From: JAVVHE01 sp038238915
Lineage (GTDB): Bacteria > Pseudomonadota > Alphaproteobacteria > Sphingomonadales > Sphingomonadaceae
Length of the DNA stretch: 64,000 bases
Assembly (NCBI GenBank): GCA_038238915.1
Contig: JBBSFH010000006.1
Location: 1 to 64,000, forward strand
Reading direction: 5' to 3'
A program made the translations under genes and the position numbers. Positions 17,022 to 26,200 of the stretch are shown here, piece by piece; within the stretch, counting starts at the first letter, position 1; every line of letters begins with the position of its first letter. Under the pieces are notes generated by a model, which saw nothing but the letters and a program-made list of their open reading frames with translations, did no database searches and was not told the origin of the DNA.

Positions 17022-17032
17022 CTGCAATGCAG
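17022..17032. promoter_or_regulatory. PhaR-like operator upstream of the phasin gene
   Basis: CTGCAATGCAG is an exact CTGC-N3-GCAG palindrome, the TGC-rich pattern described for PhaR, the PHA-responsive repressor of phasin genes in Paracoccus. More TGC repeats lie on either side, up to about 17055. The position just upstream of phaP supports autoregulated, granule-dependent expression. Confidence 0.55.
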
Positions 17033-17086
17033 CAAATGCATCGCAGGCTAGCGAAATGCAAGAGCATTCGTGCTGCGCTGCACAAT

Positions 17087-18469
17087 TTAATGTCCGGTAG
17101 CGGACACGGCCTCCACTCCGGAGGCACTCAACTGCGCGTTGAGTGCATTGACCAGTCGATCGAGCGAGGCCTGATCTTTGGCCTCGGCGCGCGCGACGAG
17201 CACGTCCTGGGTGTTCGAAGCGCGCAGCAACCACCAGCCGTCCGCAGTCGTCACCCGCGCCCCATCGGTCCCGTCCACGTTGGCACCCGCAGCCTTGAGG
17301 CGCGCGAGCACTTCATCGACCACGCCGAACTTTCGCGTATCCGCGCACGGAAAGCGGAGTTCGGGGGTGGTGACGAGCACGGGCATCGCATCTTTCAGTT
17401 GCGAGAGAGACTTGTGCGTGAAACCGAGCGCGCGGAGCAGGCGGACGGCTGCATAGAGCGCATCGTCGAAGCCATAATAATCGTGCGCAAAGAAGATGTG
17501 CCCGCTCATCTCGCCCGCGAGCGGCGCGCCGGTCTCCTGCATCTTCGCCTTGATCAGGCTGTGGCCGGTTTTGGCCATCAGCGGATGCCCGCCTAGTGCC
17601 GCGACCCGGTCGAACAGCATCTGGCTTGCCTTTACATCGGCGATGATCGTCGCGCCCGGCTGTGCGGCAAGCACCGGCTCGGCGAGGATTGAGAGCAATT
17701 GATCGCCCCAGACCACCCTCCCCTGCCCGTCCACCGCACCCAGCCGATCGCCATCGCCATCGAAGGCAAGGCCGATGTCGCAGTGATGCTGCGCAACAGC
17801 GGCCTTCAGGTCGACGAGGTTCTTCTCCTCGGTCGGATCGGGGTGGTGGTTGGGGAAGCTGCCGTCGATCGTCGTGAACAGCAGCGTATGCGTGCCGGGG
17901 AGCCGTGCCGTCAGCCGCTCGATCACGCGCCCGGCCGCGCCATTGCCGGCATCCCACGCGACGTTCAGCGCCGGGCCGTCCCAGTTCTTCAGCAGCCGCT
18001 CGACATACGCATCTTCCACGGGCGCATCGTGTGCGGTGCCGTGCCCATTGTCCCAGTCCCCTGCCGCCGCCATCGTACCGATCGACTGGATTTGTGCGCC
18101 GTAAAAAGGCGCATGGCCGATCATGAATTTGAAGCCGTTGAAATCGATCGGGTTATGGCTGCCCGTGATCATGATGCCGCCATCGGCGTTCAGCTCGTGC
18201 ACCGCGAAATACAGCATCGGCGTCGGGCCGAGCCCAATGCGCAGCGCATCGATTCCACTCTCGGTCAGCCCCTTCACGATCGCGGCTTCCATCGCCGGAG
18301 ACGATAGCCTGCCATCATAGCCCACCGCGACACGGCGGCCGCCACCGCGCGCCACGATCGTGCCGAAGCCGCGGCCGATCGCATACGCATCCGCCTCGGA
18401 CAGTGTCTCTCCGACACGACCGCGGATATCGTATTCGCGTAGCGAGGTGGGGTGAAACTGGTGGGTCAT
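17087..18469 (-). CDS. Phosphomannomutase/phosphoglucomutase
   Basis: A 460-residue alpha-D-phosphohexomutase of the AlgC/ManB type that interconverts hexose 6- and 1-phosphates for nucleotide sugar and exopolysaccharide synthesis. The phosphoserine loop is ITGSHNP with Ser near 104, the metal loop is AFDGDGDRLG, and the sugar-binding loop is GEMSGHIFF. The N-terminal LREYDIRGRVGE is typical. ATG 18469 is chosen because GGAGG sits 8 bases upstream. In sphingan producers the equivalent enzyme is PgmG, but the pathway here is not shown. Confidence 0.93.
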   Translation of the reverse strand: MTHQFHPTSLREYDIRGRVGETLSEADAYAIGRGFGTIVARGGGRRVAVGYDGRLSSPAMEAAIVKGLTESGIDALRIGLGPTPMLYFAVHELNADGGIMITGSHNPIDFNGFKFMIGHAPFYGAQIQSIGTMAAAGDWDNGHGTAHDAPVEDAYVERLLKNWDGPALNVAWDAGNGAAGRVIERLTARLPGTHTLLFTTIDGSFPNHHPDPTEEKNLVDLKAAVAQHHCDIGLAFDGDGDRLGAVDGQGRVVWGDQLLSILAEPVLAAQPGATIIADVKASQMLFDRVAALGGHPLMAKTGHSLIKAKMQETGAPLAGEMSGHIFFAHDYYGFDDALYAAVRLLRALGFTHKSLSQLKDAMPVLVTTPELRFPCADTRKFGVVDEVLARLKAAGANVDGTDGARVTTADGWWLLRASNTQDVLVARAEAKDQASLDRLVNALNAQLSASGVEAVSATGH

Positions 18470-18522
18470 CGTGCCTCCATTCGTTGTCGCGCGCATCTGA
18501 ACGAACCGGGACGCGCTTGGTC

Positions 18523-18933
18523 TCAGCCTTGTCTAGCCGATGGCGCGCCCTGCCGCAGCAAAAGATCGCGCGCGACATTGATTTCCTGCATTTCAGCGTG
18601 GCTGCCACCAAGATCGGGATGCGTGGTCGCGGCCAGCCTGCGATGAGCCGCGCGAATATCGTCGGGCGTTGCATCCGGACCCACGCCCAGCAACACCCGC
18701 GCGCGTGCCTTGGCTGCCACAACACGCCGCCGCTCCTCGTCCGTATTCCAGAAGTAGAGTAGACCAATGGCGATCATCGCCGCGCCGAGGATCAGCGATC
18801 CTTCCAGCGCGCGGAACAGCCCGAAAGCCGCAAATGCGAGCGCAGCCACGCGCGCCAGCCCCGGCAGCGGCCGACGACCGCGCAAGATCAGCCAGCAAGC
18901 CAGCGCAACCGCCACAAGTATGAGAATCGTCAC
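18523..18933 (-). CDS. Membrane-anchored J-domain protein
   Basis: A 136-residue co-chaperone. The N-terminal 55 residues hold two short hydrophobic helices (ILILVAVALACWLIL and the SLILGAAMIAIGLLYF stretch). The C-terminal half is a J domain with the invariant HPD (ATTHPDLGGSHAEMQEIN), which would stimulate DnaK at the membrane. This is the layout of DjlA/TIM14-like small J proteins. The GTG at 18933 overlaps the mipZ stop (GTGA), so it is translationally coupled to the division ATPase. Confidence 0.85.
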   Translation of the reverse strand: MTILILVAVALACWLILRGRRPLPGLARVAALAFAAFGLFRALEGSLILGAAMIAIGLLYFWNTDEERRRVVAAKARARVLLGVGPDATPDDIRAAHRRLAATTHPDLGGSHAEMQEINVARDLLLRQGAPSARQG

Positions 18934-19748
18934 GCCGAGGGTCCGGGACCGCGCGTAAGGAATGGGAGGCCCAGCGCCTCGATCAACTCGCGCAGTTCCT
19001 GGCGGGCGGCGACGACGCTCAGGCTCACCTCGCCGATCGCGGCCACGTCGAGCAGGGTGAGGCCCTGCGGGAACATCTCGCGGTAGACCACACGCTCCGA
19101 AAGTCCCGGCAGCGCGCGGAAACCGACCCGCTTGGCGAGTTCCTTCAACGCGGCGACGATGCGCCGCATATTGCGTGCCTCCAGGCTCGCGATGCGGTTG
19201 CGCAGCACAATCCAGTCCACGGTCCCGCCATCGGCCTTGGCGCGCTTCTTGCGCGTCTCCCAGACCAGCTCGGCGTAGAAACTCGGGCGACTGATCTTCC
19301 ACGTCTCGGGATCGACGTGGCCCAGAAGATCGAGATCGACGAAACTGTCGTTGATCGGCGTGATCAGCGTGTCCGCGCGCGCCAGCGCCGCCTCGCTAAG
19401 CGCTCCATGACGGCCGGGCGTATCGATCACAATCGCGGTTTTCGATGCGCCCCAGCCCTTGAGCGCCGCCGACAACCCGGCAACGCCCTCGGTATCGCCG
19501 ATCACCATCGTCTCGGGCGTCGGCAGAACAAGGCCGCACCGCTTCGCGGTCGCGGTCCGGTTCTCGATATAGCGCGCGAAACTGCGCTGGCGCGCATCCA
19601 GATCGATCGCACCCACATTCACGCCCGCAGCCGCAAGCGCTACGGCAATATGCACGGCGGTGGTCGATTTGCCCGTGCCCCCCTTCTCGTTGCCGAGCAC
19701 GATGATATGCGGGCCGCGATGCGCGGCGGCGGGCTCCCCTTGATCCAT
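18930..19748 (-). CDS. mipZ: Division-plane positioning ATPase MipZ
   Basis: A 272-residue ParA/MinD-type ATPase. In Caulobacter MipZ forms a gradient from the poles, binds ParB and blocks FtsZ assembly away from midcell. Visible features are the deviant Walker A VLGNEKGGTGKSTTAVH, switch I DLDARQRSFARYIENR, Walker B VIDTPG, and the MipZ-specific NDSFVDLDLLGHVDPE and VVYREMFPQGLTLLD. These separate it from ordinary ParA. ATG 19748 gives a normal N-terminus. It is divergent from panC with 59 bases between them. Confidence 0.93.
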   Translation of the reverse strand: MDQGEPAAAHRGPHIIVLGNEKGGTGKSTTAVHIAVALAAAGVNVGAIDLDARQRSFARYIENRTATAKRCGLVLPTPETMVIGDTEGVAGLSAALKGWGASKTAIVIDTPGRHGALSEAALARADTLITPINDSFVDLDLLGHVDPETWKISRPSFYAELVWETRKKRAKADGGTVDWIVLRNRIASLEARNMRRIVAALKELAKRVGFRALPGLSERVVYREMFPQGLTLLDVAAIGEVSLSVVAARQELRELIEALGLPFLTRGPGPSA

Positions 19749-19807
19749 CGGCGCTCGTCTCCGACAGAGACGCCCCTTAGTCAATTTTCCCCACGAGGTT
19801 CTGCCCG

Positions 19808-20629
19808 TTGCGTACCGTCCGAACCGCCGCCCAGCTTCGCGCCGCCGTTTCCGCCTGGCGCAATGGCGGCGAAGCCGTAGCATTCGTTCCAACGATGGGC
19901 GCGCTGCATGCCGGGCACCTGGCGCTGCTCGCTGCGGCACGCGTTGCCGCCCGGCGAACAATCGCGTCGATCTTCGTCAATCCACTGCAGTTTGCGCCGG
20001 GCGAGGATCTGGGTCGCTATCCGCGGCGCGAGAAGGCGGACGCAGCAATGCTCGCCGAGGCCGGGTGCGATCTGCTGTTCGCGCCGGAAGTGGAGGAAAT
20101 CTATCCGCCGGGCTTTGCTACCACGATCCGCGTGGCGGGGCTGGGGGATGTTCTGGACGGCGTGGCGCGCCCGGGACATTTCGATGGCGTGGCGACCGTC
20201 GTCGCGCGTCTGCTCTCGCTCGCGAGCGCGGACGTGGCATTGTTCGGCGAGAAAGACTGGCAACAGTTGCAGGTTGTACGGCGGCTAGCGGTCGATCTGG
20301 CGCTGCACACAAGCATCCAGGGCGTCCCCACGGTGCGCGAAGCGGACGGGTTGGCGCTATCGTCGCGCAACGCGTATCTGAGCCTGCAGGAGCGCAAGGT
20401 TGCGCCGCTCCTTCACACGGTGCTGGCAGAGGCGGCAGAGGGCGCGCGCCGGGAACAGCCAGACGCATTCGCTGTAGCGCGCGCGCGGCTGGAAGCGGCG
20501 GGTTTCCGGCTGGATTATCTGACGCTCTGCGATGCGGAGACGCTCACACCCATCGGCAAACCGCCGGGCCGCATGCTCGTCGCAGCGTGGTTGGGGAATA
20601 CGCGGTTGATCGACAATATCGCGGCCTGA
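19808..20629 (+). CDS. panC: Pantothenate synthetase
   Basis: A 273-residue enzyme that joins pantoate and beta-alanine with ATP to make pantothenate (vitamin B5, coenzyme A pathway). The HIGH-like signature FVPTMGALHAGHLALL is near residues 27-42. The pantoate/ATP-binding FGEKDWQQLQVVRRL and the KMSKS-like LALSSRNAYLS are also present. A TTG start at 19808 is used, with GAGG about 10 bases before, since no ATG or GTG would keep the first strand. panB is not in the window. Confidence 0.95.
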   Translation: MRTVRTAAQLRAAVSAWRNGGEAVAFVPTMGALHAGHLALLAAARVAARRTIASIFVNPLQFAPGEDLGRYPRREKADAAMLAEAGCDLLFAPEVEEIYPPGFATTIRVAGLGDVLDGVARPGHFDGVATVVARLLSLASADVALFGEKDWQQLQVVRRLAVDLALHTSIQGVPTVREADGLALSSRNAYLSLQERKVAPLLHTVLAEAAEGARREQPDAFAVARARLEAAGFRLDYLTLCDAETLTPIGKPPGRMLVAAWLGNTRLIDNIAA

Positions 20630-20741
20630 GCGTCGGGCGGTTCGGAGGGGCTGGCGGATGTCTTCGCTCAGCCTCCGCAATGCCTCGCAGACCGTCCGCA
20701 CCACGCGCAAGCGAAGGCGCTTCGCCCCGGAGCGAGGGGCG

Positions 20742-21233
20742 TCAGACCAGTCGCGCGCCCACTTCGGCGATTGCGCGATCTGCCAGGCGCGCGTGGAGCG
20801 CGGGATCGGCATCTTCGGCGATCACGCGCGCGGCGGCCGCCGTGGCAAGGCTCGCCACGCGCGCGCGCAGGCCCGCGATCGCGGCGCGTTCGGCAACCGC
20901 GATGCGGCCTTGCGCGTCGGCTGAGCGGCGCGCGATCGTGGCCGCCAGATCGGTCTCGGCCTTGGCGGCCAACGCGGCGGACGCGGTACGCGCCTGCTCG
21001 ACGATGGTGGCGGCGTCCGTCTCGGCACGCGCGTAACGCGCTTGCGCCTGTTCGAGCAGCGCCTGCGCTTCGGCGCGCAGCCGCGCGGCTTCGGTCATCT
21101 CGTGCGCGATGCGTTGGCCGCGCCCATCGAGCGCCGAACCAAGCTGGCGGTGGACGCCCATGTAGATCAGCAAGCCGACGAAGCAGACGAAGCCGACCGC
21201 GACCCAGAATTCCGGATCCTTGAGGAAGGTCAT
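20742..21233 (-). CDS. atpF: ATP synthase F0 subunit b
   Basis: A 163-residue peripheral-stalk subunit. One N-terminal membrane helix (PEFWVAVGFVCFVGLLIYM) is followed by a long charged alanine-rich helix that dimerises with the b' subunit and connects F0 to F1. The start overlaps the b' stop by four bases (ATGA). It is the last gene of the operon in the window. F1 genes are elsewhere, as is usual in alphaproteobacteria. Confidence 0.95.
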   Translation of the reverse strand: MTFLKDPEFWVAVGFVCFVGLLIYMGVHRQLGSALDGRGQRIAHEMTEAARLRAEAQALLEQAQARYARAETDAATIVEQARTASAALAAKAETDLAATIARRSADAQGRIAVAERAAIAGLRARVASLATAAAARVIAEDADPALHARLADRAIAEVGARLV

Positions 21234-21712
21234 GCGCGCGCCGCCATCAGCGCCGCATCGATCCGTGCGGGCGCGGGGCTGGCAGCAGTGAAGCGGCGCA
21301 CCAGCTCGGCGGTCAGATCACGCGCGGTTGACGCCAGTTCGGCCTCCGCCGCATCGCGCCGGGTGGCAAGCTCCGCTTCCGCCTCGGCGGCGTGTGCGGC
21401 AAGCCGCGCGCCCAAATCCTTCAACGAGACGCTCGTCTTGTCGCGCGAAGCCTCGGTGGCGCGGGCCACCTCCGCGCGCGCCGCGTCGTGCGCCTTCGCC
21501 AGCCGCTCCGCGAGCGCCGCGTCACGCTCCGCCGCCGCCGAGCGCGCAGCTTCGGCGGCGGTCAGATCGCCGCCAGTGCGCGCGGCGCGCTCACCCACCA
21601 CCGCCTTCAGCCGGGGGTGCGCAAGGCTGCGGACCACCGTGAACAGCAGCAGGAACGAGACAACCAGCCAGAAAATTTGACTGGAGTAAGTGTGGACGTC
21701 GAGTTGCGGCAT
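21230..21712 (-). CDS. atpG: ATP synthase F0 subunit b'
   Basis: A 160-residue second stalk subunit, found in phototrophic and alphaproteobacterial synthases. The N-terminus SSQIFWLVVSFLLLFTVV is a single membrane helix, followed by a highly charged Ala/Glu/Arg coiled coil to the end. It lies between atpE and atpF with only 14 bases to atpE. Confidence 0.93.
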   Translation of the reverse strand: MPQLDVHTYSSQIFWLVVSFLLLFTVVRSLAHPRLKAVVGERAARTGGDLTAAEAARSAAAERDAALAERLAKAHDAARAEVARATEASRDKTSVSLKDLGARLAAHAAEAEAELATRRDAAEAELASTARDLTAELVRRFTAASPAPARIDAALMAARA

Positions 21713-21726
21713 ATGAGGCTTCGCGC

Positions 21727-21966
21727 TTATCCGAACAGGATCAGGAGCGCGATCAGCAGGCCGAACAAGCCGGTGGCCTCGGTCAGCGCAAAGCCGAGCA
21801 GCAGATTGGTGCGCTGGCTTTCGGCCGCGGCGGGATTACGCAGTGCCGCCGACAGATAATTGCCGAAGATGTTGCCGATGCCGATGCCCGCACCAAGAAG
21901 CGCGGTGCAGGCAAGGCCCGCGCCGATGTATTTGTAGGCCTGCACCATTGCGGCTGCCTGATCCAT
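21727..21966 (-). CDS. atpE: ATP synthase F0 subunit c
   Basis: A 79-residue proteolipid that forms the rotating ring. It is two membrane helices joined by the polar loop ALRNPAAAESQ. The first helix is glycine-rich (GAGIGIGNIFG), and the proton-carrying carboxylate is the Glu in FALTEATGLFGLL. Size and sequence are typical of alphaproteobacteria. Confidence 0.97.
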   Translation of the reverse strand: MDQAAAMVQAYKYIGAGLACTALLGAGIGIGNIFGNYLSAALRNPAAAESQRTNLLLGFALTEATGLFGLLIALLILFG

Positions 21967-21985
21967 GATCTGATCTTCCTTGAGG

Positions 21986-22714
21986 TTAGTGGTGTGAGTG
22001 AATCGCGTCGTTCAGATAGACGCAGACGAGCACGGTAAAGACGTAGGCCTGCAGCACGGCGACCAGCAGTTCGAGCGCAGTCATCGCGACGATCGCCAGC
22101 AGTGGCAGGATCCCCGCGATCCCGAGCAGAATGACGAAACCTGCGAGCACCTTCAACAGCACGTGGCCCGCCATCATGTTGGCAAACAAACGCACCGAAA
22201 GCGAGATGGGGCGGATAAAATAGCTGATGACCTCGATCGGCACGAGGATGATCAGCATCACCTTGGGCACACCGCTGGGCACGAACATCTTGACGAAGCC
22301 GATCCCGTGATTGGCGATGCCAACCAGCGTGATGCCGACGAACGCGGTTGCGGCGAGCGCAAAGGTGACGATGATGTGGCTGGTGACGGTGAAGCTGTAA
22401 GGCAGCAGCCCCGCAATGTTGGCAATCAGGATGAACAGGAAGACGGTGAAGATCAGAGGGAAGTATTTGCGCGCCTCGGGACCGGCGGAAGACACGATCG
22501 TCTCATCGACCGTCTCGGCGAGCGCCTCGACCGCCGATTGTGCGCGGCCCGGCACCAGTGTCGGACGGCGAAGGCCAAGCCACAGCAATAGCGAAGCCAG
22601 ACCAACAGCGGCGAGCATCCAAGCGGACGAATTGGTGAAGCTGAGGTCTACACCGCCGACGTGGATCGGGATGATCGGTTCGATGCGGAACTGTTCGAGC
22701 GGACTGGTGGCCAT
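21986..22714 (-). CDS. atpB: ATP synthase F0 subunit a
   Basis: A 242-residue membrane subunit with the proton half-channels. Five or so hydrophobic helices are visible. The essential arginine is in the segment ISLSVRLFANMMAGHVLL, and the last helices carry LEVLVAVLQAYVF-type sequence. It follows atpI by 3 bases and precedes atpE by 19. Confidence 0.97.
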   Translation of the reverse strand: MATSPLEQFRIEPIIPIHVGGVDLSFTNSSAWMLAAVGLASLLLWLGLRRPTLVPGRAQSAVEALAETVDETIVSSAGPEARKYFPLIFTVFLFILIANIAGLLPYSFTVTSHIIVTFALAATAFVGITLVGIANHGIGFVKMFVPSGVPKVMLIILVPIEVISYFIRPISLSVRLFANMMAGHVLLKVLAGFVILLGIAGILPLLAIVAMTALELLVAVLQAYVFTVLVCVYLNDAIHSHH

Positions 22715-22717
22715 CGG

Positions 22718-23077
22718 CTAACGGTCCTTTGCCGCAGCAGCATCCGCCTCGATCGCGGCGGTCCATTTGGCGGACGTGGTCTTGGCCGAACGGAACACGT
22801 TCCTCAGCCCCGCCGCGAACCCGACGAACAGGCCGACGATCATGCCCGCAGGCGCGCTGTGCGCGACCTTGTCGATCCCCCAGCCGATCGCGGCGCAGAC
22901 GATCACGCTGACCACCAGTTCGACGCCGATCTTGAGGCCAAGCCCCATCGCAGTCCCCGCCGTGCGCGCAGCCTCGGCACGCACTGTCTTGTCCTTCGCC
23001 GCGCGCAGTTCGGCGAGACGCGCATCGAGCGCGCGTTCGTCGATAGCAGTGGGCGAGGGGGATTCGGCGGCGACCAT
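22718..23077 (-). CDS. atpI: ATP synthase assembly protein I (AtpI)
   Basis: A 119-residue small protein with a charged N-terminal helix and two membrane helices (GLGLKIGVELVVSVIVCAAIGWGID and AGMIVGLFVGFAAGLRNVF). AtpI helps c-ring assembly and is often first in the F0 operon. ATG 23077 is used; the frame is open further upstream, but the extra residues look random and cover the promoter. A good promoter lies about 62-89 bases upstream. Confidence 0.9.
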   Translation of the reverse strand: MVAAESPSPTAIDERALDARLAELRAAKDKTVRAEAARTAGTAMGLGLKIGVELVVSVIVCAAIGWGIDKVAHSAPAGMIVGLFVGFAAGLRNVFRSAKTTSAKWTAAIEADAAAAKDR

Positions 23078-23138
23078 GATCTGCTTGCGGCTATGGGAAT
23101 GGGCCCGGCGCGAAGAGGTCCGCGACGGCTGGTTGGCT

Positions 23139-23166
23139 GTTAGACAGCGGGGTGGAGGGGTGTCAA
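23139..23166 (-). promoter_or_regulatory. Promoter of the atpIBEF'F operon
   Basis: The minus strand has a perfect -35 TTGACA (23166-23161) and a -10 TCTAAC (23144-23139), spaced 16 bases. Transcription would start near 23131, giving a leader of about 55 bases before atpI. Confidence 0.55.
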
Positions 23167-23227
23167 CCGCGCGCCGAAGAAGCCGCGCACCCGACATATC
23201 GGGGCAGCCAGACCAACGACGGAAAAC

Positions 23228-26200
23228 TCACGCCGCCGCCAGCAGCGCTTCCGCCGCACCCAGATCGACGCTGACGAGCTGGCTGACCCCGGGCTCGCTC
23301 ATCGTCACGCCGTATAGCCGGTCCATGCTCGCCATGGTGACGGGATTGTGCGTCACCACCAGGAAGCGCGTGGCGGTGCCGCCCGCGACCTCGCGCAGCA
23401 GATCGCAGAAGCGCTCCACATTGGCATCGTCGAGCGGCGCATCGACCTCGTCGAGGACGCAGATGGGCGAGGGGTTTTCGAGGAAGAAGGCGAACAATAA
23501 CGCCACCGCGGTAAGCGCCTGTTCGCCGCCCGACAGCAATGCCAGCGATTGCGCCGCCTTGCCCGGCGGTTTGGCATAGATTTCGAGGCCCGCATCGAGC
23601 GGATCTTCGGAATCGATCAGCGCAAGCCGCGCCTCGCCGCCCTCGAACAATGTGGCGAAAAGCTGGCGGAACCGGCGATCGACGCCTTCGAAAGTGGCAA
23701 GCAGCCGCGTGCGCCCATCGCGGTTCAACGCCCCGATCGAGCCGCGCAGGCGCGCGATGGCGGTTTCGACTTCGGCGCGTTCGGAGGCCAGATGGCTCGC
23801 GCGCGTGCTCGCCTCCTCCAGCTCATGTAGAGCGCGCAGGTTGACCGCACCCAGCCTGTCGCGGTCGCGGACGAGCTGTTCCAGCTCCGCCTCGCGGCGC
23901 GCGACAGGAGCGTCGTCGGGTACGAAGTCGAACCGGTCGGGAAGTTGCGGCGGTTCGCAGCCGTGCGCGTGGAGCGCGGCGCGGCGCAGCTCCTCGCGCG
24001 CGGCGACGGCGTGATCGGCCTCGACAGCGGCGGCGGCGCGCGCCTCGCGGTGGGTAGAGCGGGTCTCGGCGGCGACGGCGAGCGCAGTCTCAGCCTCGGC
24101 CAGCCCGGCTTCGGCGGAGGCGCGGGCGACGGTTGCGGCGTGCGTGGATTCGTTGGCGGCGGCATGGGCTGCGTGCGCTTGGGCGAGATCCGCGTCCGGG
24201 GCCGCGTGCATCTCGCGGTCCGCTGGATCGGCGGGGGCGGGGGTGGCCAGCGCGGGGAGCGCACCCATTTCGTCGGTGATTTCGGACTCGCGAGGCGCGA
24301 GTTCGGCAAGGCGCGCCTGCGCGGCTTCGACCCGGCTGCTCCACTGCGCAGCATCGTCACGCCCGGCTGCAAGCGACCGGGAGGCTTCGGCGATTGCGGC
24401 CGTGGCGGCGGCGACACGTTGCGAGCCACGGGTTTGCGCCGCACGTGCGGCTTCAGCAGCAATGCGCGCGGCGGCAACTGCGGCGTCGGCACCGGTCGGG
24501 AGCATGGCGGCGGCGACGCGGGTCTCGGCCTCGGCGGCTTCCACAGCCGCACGCGCACAATCTTCCGCGGCACGGGCACGAGAGGCTTCGAGCGCGGCGA
24601 GGCGGGCATCGCGGTGCGCGGCTTCGTCGCGGGCGCGGGTGGCGCGGGCTTCGGCCTCGGCGCGGGCACGATCGGTGCGGGCTTGAGCTTCGGCGGTGGC
24701 GCGGGCGGCGCGGGCTTGTGTTTCGGCGAGCGCGCGTTCCGCTACCGCTCGCCCGGCCTCGGTGGTGGCAAGCGCGGCACTCGCGGCGGCGCGGCGATCG
24801 TCGGCGGTGCGCACGGCGGCGGCGATGGTATCGCGCGATGCGCCAGCGGCGGTGGCAACTCGCTCCAGCGCGGCGAGATCTGCTTGCGCGGCGGCGAGCA
24901 GCGGCGCGAGTTCGGCGGCGCGGTTGGCGGCGCGCAGGCGCGCAGCGGCTGCGGCGTGCGCGGGACGGGTCCGCTCGAACCCGTCCCAGCGCCAAAGTGC
25001 CCCCCCGCGGCTGGCGAGGCGCTGGCCGGGCGCAAGCTGCGGAGCGAGCGCGGAACCGGTGGCGGCATCCTCCACCAGCCCCACCTGCGCGAGGCGGCGC
25101 GCGAGTTGGGGCGCGGCGCGGACCTCGGCGGCAAGCGGGGTACAGCCGGAGGGGAGCGGGGGATCGCCTGATGCATCTACGACCCGGGCCCAGCCGTCGC
25201 CGGGCGTTCCTGCTGGAGCGTCGAGATCGTCGCCTAATGCCGCCGCAAGCGCGGCTTCCCAGCCCGGTGCGACTGTGATCGGAGCCGCGCCAGCGCCATC
25301 GGCCTGGGGGCGAGCCGTTGCGAGGGTTGCGGCTTCTGCCGCGAGCGCCGCCGCGCGCGCGCGGCCATCGGCGAGCGGCGCGCTGTGCTCGGCGAGGCTC
25401 GCTTGCGCAGCATCGAGGCGAGCGCGCTCGGCATCGAGTGCGGTGCGGGCGGCCTGGAGATCGGCGCGCGCGGCCTCGACGTCGCCGCCGCGCGCGAGGA
25501 GCGCCGCGCGTGCGGCTTCGGCAGCGGCCAGCAGCGGGGCGGCGGGATCGGTCGCCGGTGCGGGCGAAGCGGTCGCAGATTCGGGCGAGGGCGCGGCGGC
25601 AGCAGCAAGCGCCGCAAACTCGCGCTCGAGCGCCGTCGCGTCGGCTTCGCGTCTTGCAAGCGCTTTGCGCGCGGCCACGAGCGCAGCCTCGGCAGCGCGA
25701 TAGTTGGCGGCCGTGCGCGCGCGGGTATCGATGGCATCGGCAAGCGCGGTTTCGGCGATCGGAAGCGCAGATGTGGCGGCCTGCGCGGCCACCTCTGCGG
25801 CTGCGGCCTCCGCGTTGCGTGTGGCCTCGTCGGCCGCAATCCGCGCGACCTCGGCGGCGATCCGATCGAGCGTCGCGCGCCCCTCCCCCGCCAGCGCCTC
25901 CTCGCGCGCACGGTCGCGTGCGAGCGCGGCGGCAGCGGTTTCGAGTTCATGGCGGCGGCGCTCGATCCGCGCGCGCTCCTCGGCCAGCCCCGCGACCGCG
26001 CGTTCGCGGCGCTCGGCCTCGGCGCGCGCGCTGGCTTCGGCGTCTCGCGCACGGTGCACGGTATCGGCGGCTGCAGTGCGCGCAGCTTCGGCGATGGCGA
26101 TGTCGGCGCGTGCGGCATCCACTGCGGCTTCGGCCTCCCCTGCACGTGCCGCTGCCGCGCGTGCGCGCGCATCCGCCGCACGCCAGCCTGCAAACAGCAA

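Noticed and set aside
19757..19773. Palindrome CGTCTC-CGACA-GAGACG between mipZ and panC
   Set aside because: It could be a regulatory site for the divergent genes, but nothing ties it to a known regulator.
20723..20741. Hairpin CGCCCC...GGGGCG next to the atpF stop
   Set aside because: Only 6 bp and no T-run; it may be composition alone.
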